Source of the DNA: Chrysopilus asiliformis
Lineage: Eukaryota > Arthropoda > Insecta > Diptera > Rhagionidae
DNA length: 64,000 nt
NCBI GenBank assembly: GCA_964034945.1
Contig: OZ035961.1
Location: 7,764,501 to 7,828,500, forward strand
Direction: 5' to 3'
The notes under the pieces are model-generated. The model was not told where the DNA came from. It made no database searches and worked only from the letters and a program-made list of their open reading frames with translations. Shown one piece after another: positions 1 to 11,800 of the stretch. The position numbers and the translations under genes are program-made. Position 1 is the stretch's first letter. Each line of letters opens with the position of its first letter.

Positions 1-692
1 ATTATTGTTAGTCGAAGAATTTCGAAGAAAATATAAATTAAAAGTATTACTTATAGGCAATGCCCGATTTACGCACAAGGTAAAATTTAACTCGTTTGCA
101 AAAATTACAAAATTGCATAACAATCGAATGCTGGAAGTTAAAAATATTTTATCCATTAAAACTTTTATTTATAAATAAATACAATTTTTGTTTTTTTGTG
201 CGTATTTCGAGAATTTGCACAAATCGAGCTTCGCCTGTATTTGGAAAGTGGTGCTAAAAAGTGTTACAACGAAAACAGATATTTCTGTAGTACTAAAATT
301 TATGTTTTTCAATTTTGATTAGAACTCTTAATTCATAAAAATAACAAATTTATGGATTTCGATGGCATATTTAACAAAAAAAAAACGCTTTTCCAAATTA
401 ATACCGAAAATTCGGGGGTAAAAAACATAAATTTACTAAATTTGATTTATACAAATATTGTTCGGCAGATTGAAAGTCGGAACTAATACTTTTTTATAGT
501 TTCCATTTCGAAATTGACCTAATTCTATTCTTGTATGAGCTCAAATACACGGGAAGGATAGTTTAGTCGAAACCTTTTAATGTTTTTATATCATACAATG
601 TTGCCACGTCGTACTCGTGTTATAAAGCCACGTTTACATCTGACACTTTATTCCGCGAACACTAAATGCAAGTCTCACAATCGTTTACATTA
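1..692. other. AT-rich stretch with no gene recognised
   Basis: All frames are broken by stops at short intervals and no splice-framed coding block was recognised. It could be intron or 5' flank of the transporter gene that begins downstream, but nothing in the sequence settles this. Confidence 0.5.
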
Positions 693-1139
693 AGGCTGAG
701 TTACATTGCGACGACAATGCGACACAAGACGTCGACGAGAGTCGCGCGACATTGTCGTTTTCGTCATCCAAGTTACATTACCAGAGCTGCGAGCACGCGA
801 CAAACAATCCCAAAACCTAACAAATTTTTTTGAAAGTAAAAGATGAGAGTGCAGAAAGTAAAGAAAATATTATTTATGCTACTATGGATAATTTCTGCAT
901 TTTGATAAAATTGCCAAATTTTTCACCAAAACTCTAACACAATTAACCTAACCAAACAATTCAACTGTCATTCGATCTCGTCGCGGTAAAAGTTCAATTT
1001 TTCAAACTTTGGTGGCGTTGTTTTGTCGTCGCAATGTAATCAATTCAATACAAAAGCATACGTTGAAAATTACTTTGACAACTCCGACGACTCTCGTCGA
1101 CGTCTCGTGTCGCCTTGTCGTCGCAATGTAACTCAGGCT
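693..1139. mobile_element. MITE with TTA target duplication (PIF/Harbinger-like)
   Basis: The ends are inverted repeats of about 55 bp: GGCTGAGTTACATTGCGACG near the left end matches the reverse complement of the right end, and the similarity runs on through the ACGTCGACGAGAGTCG block. The element is flanked by TTA on both sides (690-692 and 1140-1142), the 3-bp duplication expected of PIF/Harbinger transposons. The 447-bp length and lack of a transposase make it a non-autonomous MITE. The 95-codon ORF over the right arm is a by-product of the CG-rich terminal repeat. Confidence 0.8.
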
Positions 1140-2057
1140 TTAGACAGAAAATTCCGAAAGTTTTTTCCTAGAACAAACCTTGAAAATAAATTAATCGAAT
1201 TGTTGAATTTTAAGAATAAAATTCAAGGTCTTTCACATTTTCAAAAATTGACTTCGCACCTTACGAGAAAATTGATATTGTCACAAGTTTACAGCCACGA
1301 AAAAAACTAAATTAAATGAATTCAAAATTGAATTCTTGGTATACTTTTTGAATTTCCTCTGGAATTCTTGTACAAAAAGCGATTCATTTAACACAAATAT
1401 TGACAACTTGTCGGATTTATTCCGCAATTTTGTTTTGGAATATCAGAATATTTTTCCAAATATCAAACTTTATTTAAATGCAACTTCATTTTTTTCATAA
1501 GGAAATTCCTTCGTGGAAAAATTCAAGAAAAAAACGCAAGTGTAAACGGGGCCTAACAAGCGTTTTTTACAGCCATAGGATTCCCATATATCTACCAAAC
1601 TTTATTGGAATACCATAATGATGTAATGTGGGCACTTGTTGAGAACAGTTCTATCAGGCTATCCAATTAAACTGATTGTATATGTATAATACGTAACTCT
1701 CAGGTGGTGGTTTCTTTTACCTCGACAACAATAGGGGAATGATTGATGAGCTAGACGTAAATTGCGCTACCAAAATTACACCCGAACATAAAATATGTTC
1801 GACAAATGGGTTTTTTTGTACACATGAGTATTCGTAGAAAATCTTGAAAAAATATTGTGCATAATTCAAATGGAAATTTATGTTGCTCACCATTTATAGT
1901 AGCGGGTGGTAATTGTTTTTTGGACAATTTTTACAAAAAACGATTCTTTTAATAGAATTTTAAGAAAATCATAAATATTGGGTATTTTTTTTTTCACGAG
2001 AGGATGTTTTGAAATTATTGGAGCTAATATTCTGAAATACTGATTTTTTTTTTGTAT

Positions 2058-2183
2058 GGGGCTGTCCATAAAATATTATCTCAGTTTCTGTGATTTTTTC
2101 GTATGGAGTTTATTACCGCCATTACACTACCGCAAGTCTCCCGCCCCGTCCCTAGAGCTGTGACGTGTTATATGGACAGCGCC
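2058..2183. mobile_element. Short MITE with GGGGCTGTCCATA termini
   Basis: The left end GGGGCTGTCCATAAAATA and the right end TATATGGACAGCGCC are imperfect inverted repeats, and a TGACGTGTTA block sits inside the right arm. Arthropod genomes carry MITEs whose ends read like GGGGCTGTCCATAAA with a TGACGTATTTTA core. Related core fragments recur here near 19121, 33914 and 46331. At 126 bp this copy is internally deleted. Confidence 0.65.
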
Positions 2184-2280
2184 TAATCAATTTATGAAAT
2201 TTGCTCATTCTCCAAATTTCTTTATAATATTGTTTTCTTGTTCGTTGTGACTAAAATTTCTAGAGTAAAAATCTAATCAA

Positions 2281-2781
2281 TCATACTAATACATAAAAAT
2301 GAGTTGGTGTCTGTCTGTCTGTCTGTCTGTTCCTCTTTCACGCAAAAACGGCTGAACCGATTGACTTGAAATTTGGCATGAGTATCTGTGGTAGTTCTGG
2401 TTCCAACATAGGCATACAGAAAACTAGCGCGAGGGGTGGGAGAGTAAGGGGAGGGGAGTAAGGGGAGGGGGTAAAGTCATCTCGAAACTTAGTTTTTGCG
2501 CTATGTTACTCTTTCGCGGGGAAACTACTGAACCGATTGGCCTGAAATTTGGCATAAATGTTTGTCGGGGGTCCAGCCCCAACATAAACCAATTAAAAAG
2601 TAGCGCGAGGGGTGGGAGAAGTAAAGGGAGGGGGTGAGGTGATTTCGAAACTTAGCTCTTCCTCTATGTTACCCTTTCGCGGGGAAACTACCGAGCCGAT
2701 TGGCCTGAAGTTTAGCTCCAACATAGACCATCAAAAAAAATTGAAAAAACTTAACCCGGCAACGACGGGTATGCAAGCTAG
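2281..2781 (+). mobile_element. Non-autonomous Helitron, copy 1
   Basis: The element starts with TC after an A (2280) and ends with CTAG before a T (2782), the Helitron hallmark of insertion between A and T without duplication. Just before the CTAG end is a short hairpin, ACCCG-GCAACGA-CGGGT. The interior has a (GTCT)n run and about three imperfect modules of roughly 150 bp. Each module contains an ACCGATTGG-type block and an AAATTTGGCAT-type block, followed by a G-rich tract. No Rep/helicase ORF is present. Three further full copies or near-copies occur at 30149, 42562 and 52143. Confidence 0.8.
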
Positions 2782-3567
2782 TATTATGATATTTTTAATT
2801 TCCTGTCGACTATTCAAGTCAAATGTATAATTAATTTTATTAACATCATGTGAAGATAGTTGAATCTTTATTGAAATTCTCTTATCTCGTATTTACTGCT
2901 AAAAAGGGATTTCATTTTAATCAAAGTTATTCAAATTTTTTAGAAAATTCCAAAAAAACAACTTCAAGTAATGATAAGAATTTAATTTGACGAAATTCGA
3001 ATAAAAAAAATTTATAAACATAGCTACTATAACCAAATTACAGACTTTTTCGACGCAGATCCATGTGTGATGGACACATGAGATTATTTATGAGTGCTAG
3101 TGGTGGACCTACGAAACACAAAAATCGAATATCGCTTTCAAATTGAGTAACAAATTTTCTCAATATTCGGGCGATTCCATTGAAAATTAATACTTTTTTA
3201 CTTCGTTAGTTTTTACAGTTGTAGTAGGTTTTGGTAAATTCATTTTAAAAGTGAGGAACATAGTAAAAAAATGTTATTAGTCAATAGTTTAAAAGATTTT
3301 CTCATTCAGAGCAAAGCAAAAATGAAAATGGATTAAATAATAGCACAAAAACCCAATGGCACATAAATTGCTTAGAGATTTTCGTTGCTATTTTATTCTA
3401 TTTTCGCTTTTACGACTAATTTAGGCACGCGTGGTTTTTTTAAGCGATGGAGTAAATTCTGCTTACCCTCTCCACCAAATGCGATAATTTTCCAATCTAA
3501 AAAAAAAAGAAAAATAAGAAAAATGATAACAAATTTCCTGTCATCAATGACCATTATAACTCACCAG

Positions 3568-4208
3568 GGGTACGTTCCTTTATTCCGGAGTAAAGTAAAG
3601 GTTGGGTTTGTCAAAGTTAGAACAGCTGATTGCCAAAGTTGAAAATAACGTAAATTGTATTCTGGCATTTCGGAACGTGATTTGGTTAACTTTGACAGTT
3701 ATTGGAATCCTAACTAAATCGCCTAAAATTATCATACTTTTAATAATACTTTCCTGCTAAATGCAATTAATAAAATACCTTGGGAATTCTTCGCCATTAT
3801 GGTATTGTCTTTAATATCATAATTCCCTCCAACCAAAATAATTTCAAAGGTGTCCGTTGCCACCACGCACAAATTTATTCATTTTGTTTCTCAATTTTAA
3901 TAATTTACTTGTTCTTGTCGAACTTGTTCATTAAATCACTCACAATGAAAACAACGACTTAACCTCAAATAAGTTTCCAGTACTGTCAAAGTTAACCAAA
4001 TCGCGTTCCAAAATGCCCGAGTAAAGTTTACTTTTCTCAACTCTGCTATTGAGAAAAGTTGAAAAAGTTAACTTTGACAGCTCAACTGTGGTGTTTTGGA
4101 ACGCGAGTATAGTTTACTTTGCGTTAACCGTATGTGTTTTGGAACGACTTTCAGTTAACCGTGGTCGACCGCGGTTAACCGTGGTTAGTAATGGAACGCG
4201 GCCCAGGG
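3568..4208. mobile_element. Foldback-type element with nested inverted repeats
   Basis: The outer ends are weak inverted repeats (CCAGGGGTACGTTCC versus GGAACGCGGCCCAGG). Inside, an arm at 3656-3706 containing TTGGTTAACTTTGACAGT is inverted at 3975-4030. The motif GTTAACTTTGACAG recurs again near 4067. GTTAACCGTGG units repeat near the right end. The multi-hairpin layout fits a foldback or hAT-like MITE, but no clear target duplication was found. Confidence 0.5.
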
Positions 4209-5214
4209 TTGACGCGGACCGGACATCTGCTGCTGCATAAGCGAATGCGAAACTATCGTATTGTTTTTCACATCTACATGTGTCAAAAAAACCTTATCCG
4301 TGGTCACCCTATTATGAATGATCCAACTGAGAATTTTATGAATGTTTTCTTCTAATTTCTTGGATGGAATTATACTCGTATTTACATGTTCCTGGTTAAT
4401 CGATGAACCATGCAGGAAACTGTGATTATTCCTGCTTTGATAGCAAAAGGTTTTCATTTCAATTCAAATGAACTTTCAATTGAAAGTTTTTATAGAACCG
4501 AAGGATCATTATTGGAAGCACCTCAAAGAACTGTCATCATAATTCCAAACCGGAAGCATCACAAATGACGTATACTTGAGACAATCCTATAAACATTTCG
4601 AAAACTGTGATTTTCTCATGGTAGCTGAGGTAAAAAAATACACGTAAAGAAAACTTTCGAGTTTCAACCGCAGATAGGTGTCAAAGCTATTCCCATGCAC
4701 CGGATTTTGGCCACACGCCGAACTAACTATCTAATAGTAAACACCTGATGGAAAACCCTTTAGCAATTCAGAAGATAGCGGAAAAGGGGACAAAGAGAAA
4801 AGATTTCCGAGTATATGTAAATTTATTCGAAACACAACCTATCTTATGGTGACAACCGGTAGCTTCGGCAGCTCTCGAGATAGCAGGGGACAATTACATA
4901 AAACGAGGTGGGTTGGATACAAGTCGCAAACAAATCTGTTAAAGGCGCCAACGATCTAATGATGGAAACTCGATTAAAATCCTTTAGGTGGTCTAAGAAA
5001 TAGCAAGGGGAGATTTTGACGGACAGAGAAATCAGTAGTTTATTTATTGGCAGATACTTGTCTGCTAGATCCTTCACAAAGAGAAAAAAATTGTGAATCT
5101 ATCGGGACTACCATAAAAATCCCTAATTTCAATCACAAAATAGTTGATTTCAATTGCAAAAATAGTCGATTTAACCACAAAATGCTAAGTTTTACTACTA
5201 AGTTGTTAAATTTA
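4209..5214. other. Gene-free stretch between repeats
   Basis: I found no coding block, terminal repeat pair or RNA gene. Several short ORFs on both strands lack recognisable motifs and splice context and are treated as chance. Confidence 0.4.
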
Positions 5215-5815
5215 TTATAAAAACATAACAAAAGCTATAATTGCCAATCTGGCAATCATTGGAGACCCGTATGGTGATATTCGTATCAAAATTCGAACAG
5301 TTATACCAAAATTCCACTTTGAAGTCAAACTTTCCAAAAAGATTTTTTCAAATTTATTCCAATCGGATTTTGATGTATGGGAGTTTTATGTAGAATCATA
5401 TCCTAAATAACTTTTGTTCTTGGACTTTTTTGATAAGATGCATCGTTTTTGAGATATTCGCAAAAAACGTTTTCGTTCGTATGGGGGGTACCCCCCCTAA
5501 TGGTCCATTTTTGCCCATTAACGAACTTAGCCTCGCATTTTACGAAAAACGGATCTGCGCAAAATTTCAAGTCTCTAGCTCAATCCATGCGCCCGCAATC
5601 CGCGCCACAGACAGACGGACGGACGGACGGACGGACGGACGGACGGACGGACAGACAGACAGACGGACGGACATGCAGAAATTAAATATTTTTCTCATTC
5701 TAAACACACTGGTGTAATTCATTTTTTTGTGCGATGACGGGATCTTGGCGTTACAAACGGTAAGGCAAAGTTAATATACCCTTTGGTTTCACCATACGGG
5801 TATAAATATAAGAAA
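5215..5815 (+). repeat. (GGAC)n-bearing interspersed repeat, longest copy
   Basis: This is the fullest copy of a family found repeatedly in the window. In order it has: an AACATAACAAAAG start; a CCAATCTGGCAATCATTGG palindrome; TATTCCAATCGGATTTTGATG; CAAGTCTCTAGCTCAATCC; a GGAC/AGAC simple-repeat run at about 5607-5672; and an end with TATACCC...GGGTATA inverted repeats. Two partial copies follow at 5890 and 6216. Overlapping ORFs across the GGAC run are translations of the simple repeat, not genes. Confidence 0.75.
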
Positions 5816-5889
5816 AGCTACCATTTTCAAGGGCTAATCGTGAAATGCTCTATATGATGACAGAGAAAATGTTTATTTAAAACAACCTA

Positions 5890-6215
5890 TTTGCATAGGA
5901 GAGGGGGAAAGCAATGGTCTGATTGGATTTTGATGTATGGAAGGGTTATGTATAATCATATTCTAAACACATTTTTCCTTTCTAAATTTTTCAATATGAC
6001 TCACCGATTTCGAAAAAATTGCCAAAAAGTATTTCATTTGTATGGCACAGGGGGGAAAGAACGGTCCGATTTTGCCTGTTCAAGAACTTAGCTGAGTCGT
6101 TTACGAAAAACGTGGCTATACAAAATTTCAGGTCTCTAGCTCAATCCTTTCGAAAGTTAGGGTGTTCACGGACAGACGGCCAGACGGACAGACAGACGGA
6201 CAGACGGATAAATGT
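5890..6215 (+). repeat. (GGAC)n repeat family, partial copy
   Basis: It shares the GGATTTTGATGTATGG block, the AAGTCTCTAGCTCAATCC-like block and a terminal GACAGACGGACAGACGG run with its neighbours on both sides. It lacks the 5' part of the longest copy. The head-to-tail spacing suggests tandem growth of the family here. Confidence 0.65.
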
Positions 6216-6625
6216 TTTTTTTGATGTATGGATGAGTAATGTAAAATCTTATTCTAAACACATTTTATCTTCACAAATTTTTCAATATGACTGACCGTTT
6301 TCTAGAAAATTACAAAAAAAAACTGTTTCGTTTGTATGGGGTATTGGGAAGGAATGGTCCAATTTTGCCCGTTCCAGAACTTAGCCTAGCCATTTACAAG
6401 AAACGTAATTATTTCAAGTCTCTAGCTCAATCCTTTCGGAAGCTATGGTGTTCACGGACAGGAGGACAAACAGACGGACGGACAAGCGAAAATCAAAATC
6501 TTTTGTCATCTCTAACACCCTAGTGTAGTTCATTTTTGTGTCCGACGATTGGTTCGATGCGTTACAAACAGTATACTAAATCTAATATACTTCTATATGA
6601 TATATCATATAGAGTATAAATATCC
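6216..6625 (+). repeat. (GGAC)n repeat family, third tandem unit
   Basis: This repeats the layout of the unit before it, from TTTTTTTTGATGTATGGATG to the GGACAAACAGACGGACGG run. It continues into a GCGTTACAAACAG block and a TATATGATATATCATATA hairpin at the 3' end. It ends the three-unit cluster. Confidence 0.65.
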
Positions 6626-8678
6626 GATTTTGGCCATTTTTGTAATTGAAATTACCTGTTTTAATTATAGTGCCGATTGCCCATTATAAAATAGTTAAGG
6701 GTATCGAAAGTTAAGTGGGAAGTTGACATAAAATATCTTTCTTATCCTTAATTCTGCGATGAACTCAGCTGATGTGTCATCGCAGTATGCTAAGCCGTTT
6801 TCGCGTGACAGACATTCAGAACGACTGGCCAGATAAATTTATTATGCTTAGAGTAAACTTTTTTAGTTTACTTTAAATTTGGTGGTAACTTTAAAAATTA
6901 GAAGCCGAAGCCAGTTCTTAATTTTTCATAGTGTAGGTGTCGAAAATTTTTTCAAGTGATGGTGTATTAATACAATGTCCTCGTGCCACGTAACAAATTT
7001 GAGTAATATCGTGCATAGTACGTGTGGTGTTCAGATCTATACTTGATTTGAAATCGTGTTCCATTTGTATTCACTATACGTTTGCAAAACTCAAATAGTA
7101 ACACATCAGAAACAGTAGAACCGATTTCATTTCATTCCTTGGTTCCAACATCATATGACAATGTTTCTTTCTCCACACCGCCTAATCGTGGGATGTTTTC
7201 AATCCAAACCGACATATGCAGAATGCTCTAGGAGTATTTTTTTTTTTCATATAGTAACTTCCACCCATCATATTACATTCAGCCATTCACTTATCCTTTA
7301 CTCTGTTCTTACACTCATGTGACAAAGCGTGGATGAATATTCGTATGTCAGATTTTATGTCCTTTGTAGTAAAAGAGTTTGCTTTAGCCATTTGGCGCAT
7401 TATGCGCGCTTTTTAAGGGAATGAAATTGATTTGCATACATACTTTCTTCTACGTGCAGAAATACCGACATTCCGAGCATCAACAAATTGAATAAAGTTT
7501 TTCAATTGTTTGTATTTGAACATTGTTTTTTTTTTTCAAACAGTTTTTCTACATATGTGTTTCGTTGCCATTTATTTTCCTACTAAGCAAAGTGAGAAAA
7601 GTACTTGAGGAACATCACTTTGGAAAAAAAAACACTTTTCCCTTGTGCAAAAGCTGAAATGAAAGCAAAGGGAAAAAATTGAAAAGCTTTTATACCACTC
7701 TTTCAATTTGAGATCGGTCTAGCAATTTTGAGTACAATCGGATGGCTATCTTGGGAAATTGCTTTCAATGTTGACTAAATTGTCCTAGACGTTTTCGTTT
7801 AATACACACGTATCAATTTCCCACATCAGCATTTCAATCTGAGGAATGTCATTCGAAGTGCATACATGCAAAATTTTGATTTCAATTTAACATCGATTGA
7901 ATTAAATTTCAAACAATTTAGGGAAAAAATATCTGATGTTAACAGCACATGACTTTCTTATACAAAATGTACGTTTCTGCACAGTTTACATGGCGAATAA
8001 AATATTAGTTTACATAATAATATGAATTTTTATTTTACAAAATCTCAAATATCTCGATAATGGTAAAATACATCGATTTACGGTACAAGGCAAAAATGTA
8101 CAAAATTCAAAGCTTATCTACCGCGCAAAATTAACAAAATAATTCAACCCTTTTTGAAATTGAAAATTTGTCCAACATATAAAATATTATATGTTCTTCG
8201 AATAAAATAGAATAAAAAAAGGATTTCTGAAGAGCACTAAAATTTGATGACAACGGTATCGCTCATGAACATAAACCATGATAGAATGCGAAACAGGCAC
8301 AAGTGCGCTTATACTCGTAATACGATCTACTTAATACAAAAGCGGAAATCCATCTAGAAATATATTGCTTTAATAAATCATCCATAGTTCAATAGATCCT
8401 CATTCGTAGATATCCTTTTTGGAATTATTCTGACAAACATGAACAATGAATTGGTCAGCTCCCCTCCTATACTTTTCATATATCTTAGCCTGCGGATAAA
8501 AAAAGCCTTCAATAGGATGAGAAGACCAGCATGTGAACAGATAATGTCAAAGCATATCACCATAATATTTCTTAAATGGAAATTTATCCTTGAAAACATA
8601 AAAAAAGCGAAATAAAAAAAATCTGAACGAAAAATTCAATAAAAACATTCATTTTTGTTATTTTTTCCACTCATATAG
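6626..8678. other. Gene-free stretch upstream of the first recognised transporter exon
   Basis: The exon at 8679 starts inside a codon, so a further coding exon must lie upstream. I looked here for transmembrane coding blocks of an SLC5A N-terminus and found none. The stretch is therefore probably intron. No inverted-repeat element was recognised. Confidence 0.45.
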
Positions 8679-8853
8679 ATTCAAAAATCGACTGATACGA
8701 TGCTTGGCGTCCGGAACTTATATCATCCGACAGATCCTATCACTTGGAATAACTGTCTATGCACCAAGCATAGCTCTATCGACTGTTATTGGTATACCAT
8801 ATTGGGCATCTATAGTTGGAATGTCAACTATTTGCATTATTTTTACGATATTG
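8679..8853 (+). CDS. Transporter exon 1 of those in the window
   Basis: The acceptor is CACTCATATAG and the donor TTG|GTGAGT. The first base completes a codon from an upstream exon not seen here. It encodes two hydrophobic helices containing Y-A-P-S-I-A-L, a pattern common in SLC5A proteins, and ends in frame immediately before the conserved GGL segment of the next exon. Confidence 0.85.
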
Positions 8854-11800
8854 GTGAGTAAATAAATAATAAGATGGAAATTTTTTTATATACTTTCAGT
8901 CGCAAAATAGACAGCCTAGACAGCGTCTAGTCAATTTTAAACCGATTAAGATATGCTAAAACAATACAGTAAAATCTTTATCAACAAATACTTAAAAAAA
9001 AATTTTTTTTTGCACTTAATTATGATTATCCGATAATGAAAAATGTAAATATATAATTAATTGCCTATGCTCAGGCGTTTGACACCTCAAAACAAGCAAA
9101 AATCACGCTTTTCTTTTTAAAACAATTAAATGAGCTTTTCATTTTTTACGGTTCTATTTGAAAGCTATCTAGACGAGCTTTTTTCTGTCTATCAAATTCA
9201 TTTTGGAGAATGAAGCGAGTTAAAATTTTTGTTGTTGTTTTATGAGATTCACTACACTGAATCTGTTTCCGTCTAGGGTAGCGATTCTCAACCTGTGGGG
9301 CGCGCCCCCCTAGGGGGGCGCGAGTACATTTAAGGGGGGGCGCGAGCATATCCCAGACAAAATATTTAAAAAAGTTTATTAATTGACTGAAAGGAAAGTA
9401 CATACCCACATACAAAACAAAATACATTTCGACATAATATTTAATAATTAACTTATTAACTTACCCTTGGAGCACAATGAACGCGAAACCAACGCAACTA
9501 CAACGCTCTGAACTGTCACGCAGTGCAAAATTCTAGCGGCAGAGCACAATGGCAGCTCGTGAAGTAGTACAAGTGACATAATAAAAAGTGGTATAAACTT
9601 GGAAAAATTACAAAAATGGATAATTTTGAAGCGATAATTTGCTTTGTTGGTCTTTATCTTTGTTATTTGCACTAAGGCTATCAATTTTTCCTCGAACGAC
9701 ATTTTTCCAACCTCACTTTATGAACTGTCAACGCAGAATTCTGCGGCAAAGTTAGAAGTTTGCAAACTTTTGCGTTGCGGTTACGTTGTAGCTGCGTTCT
9801 CTACGTTCACTGTGCTCACTTCAAACAATTTGTGGGAACCGAACTTTTAAGTGACAGTTTCTGCGCCAGTTTCGCGTTCATTGTGATTTCAGGGTTAAAA
9901 CAACTTCTCGTGAAACCGCAAAAATGACGCAAGAGCAATAAAAAGGCACCGGATTCTTGTTTTGGCAACGCTGAGGATCGGTGTTGCCAAATGTCAATAA
10001 ATTACTGTTTTCTTGGTAATTTGTGTTTAAAATTAGGGTAGCAGTGTAGGTTTAGCGCCAAAATACTCAAATTACGTTATTATTGTATACATTTTATTGT
10101 ATGCAGAGGGGCGCGATGACAATTTTGATTGAAAATTGGGCCGCGAATACTGAAAGGTTGAGAAACGCTGGTCTAGGGCCTAGGCGAAGGCGGCTTAAAA
10201 ACCAGAATGTGGTCAATTTGAAATCAGTTTTTGGCGCTATTTTTCAAAATAATCTCTTATAATCACAGATCTAAAAAAAATAGCAAATGCCACTTTTAAA
10301 AACGGAAATATTGCTCCGTAACGTCACAGGAATTCTGCAACGTCACAGGCAACGGTCGGATCGATGACTTTTCAAGTTGATCACCTTACGTGAACCAATC
10401 AACTTGAAAAGTCGTCGAATCAACAGTTCCCTGTGACCTTACAGAATTCCTACCAAGATTTCAGTCGCCCGTCATATGACTGGCTTTTATTCTAGTATAA
10501 GTTAAGGACGAAAACCGTTTAAAATATGCTCTAATGACTAAGAAGATAGCAAGCATGGGGTTTACAGGCAAGGCGGTACAGGTGAATTTTATGGGCGAAA
10601 ATTTTCCTTCAGGGACAATTTTCCCAAAATCGCAAACCCGGTCAAGATTGCTCGAAAGTTTTAAAACATTGTAGGAGAGGCGTTTACTGACAAGCAGGAG
10701 TAGGTTTTAGTGAGAGAAATTTTTCTTGGGGACCTTTTACCCAATGGTACAAACCGCAGTAAAATTGCTCCAACGGTTCAGGAGATAGCAGGATAGTGGC
10801 TTTTGGCAAGGGGGGAGGGTACTATTTGAGTAGACGGAAATTTTTCTTCGGGGGCAATTTACTCAATGACGCAAACAGCATCAAAATCGGTTCGCTAAGA
10901 TGGGACCCGCAGTTAAACAAGACTATTATATAAATATTTAAATGTTTGTGTGCCTTCATAGAAGTGGGTAGATTTTACTTATTCATATTTTCAAGCTATA
11001 GATTAATTTTAATTTATCAGAATGAATACAATTTCCCGAATCAGGATAGTATGTTAATTCTTCAAAAAAGTAAATAAAAAAAGTTAATTAATTTTAATCT
11101 TTTTTAATTTTCTACTTTGAAAACATTAAAAAAATATAATTAAAGTGGTTTCATTATTCTAATTGAATTATATAAAATCGATTTCTTTCCGGTCAGTGAA
11201 TATGAAACAAGTTTCATTTCAATTTTAATCAAGTAGAAAAATTCAATTTTAACCATTTCAATAATTTAAAAAAAAAAACCAATATTTAATAAATTTACTT
11301 CATAATTAAATTTTAAAAGTTAATTATACGATTTCATGGCCATTTGATTACTTTGAAGTATATTTTTTCCAAGAGTCTGATGTTAAACATAAATCTCCGT
11401 AGTTTTTTTATCCGTTGATTTTCAATCAAAAAAATTGTTTCATAAAAAAGCAAAATTTTTTACTCAAAAAGAAAAGATAATAATATAAAATATGATGAAA
11501 TCACAAGTACAGGAATGAACGTACGTACGGATGTTGGCCGATTTATTCGAATATATGTTGTACATAAACGAATGGCCATAAATTATGTTGGTTTCTTCCG
11601 TTTTCAACTTCCTCAATTTCCTTAACTCTTGTGTTTCAACAAATCCGAGAGAATATATGATAAAAGAGTACTTTTTAGAGTGGAAAAATCGCATAAAAAT
11701 ATCATAAATCAATTTTAATGATAACGTATCCATCTGAACGGATATTTCACATGTACGAATTTACGCTTAGCACAGTTGTCTGCAAAGAAAAATTTATATC

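Noticed and set aside
5430..5717. ORF of 95 codons with a repeated R-T-D-G motif, and an overlapping 78-codon ORF
   Set aside because: Both are translations of the GGAC/AGAC simple repeat inside an interspersed element, in two frames at once.
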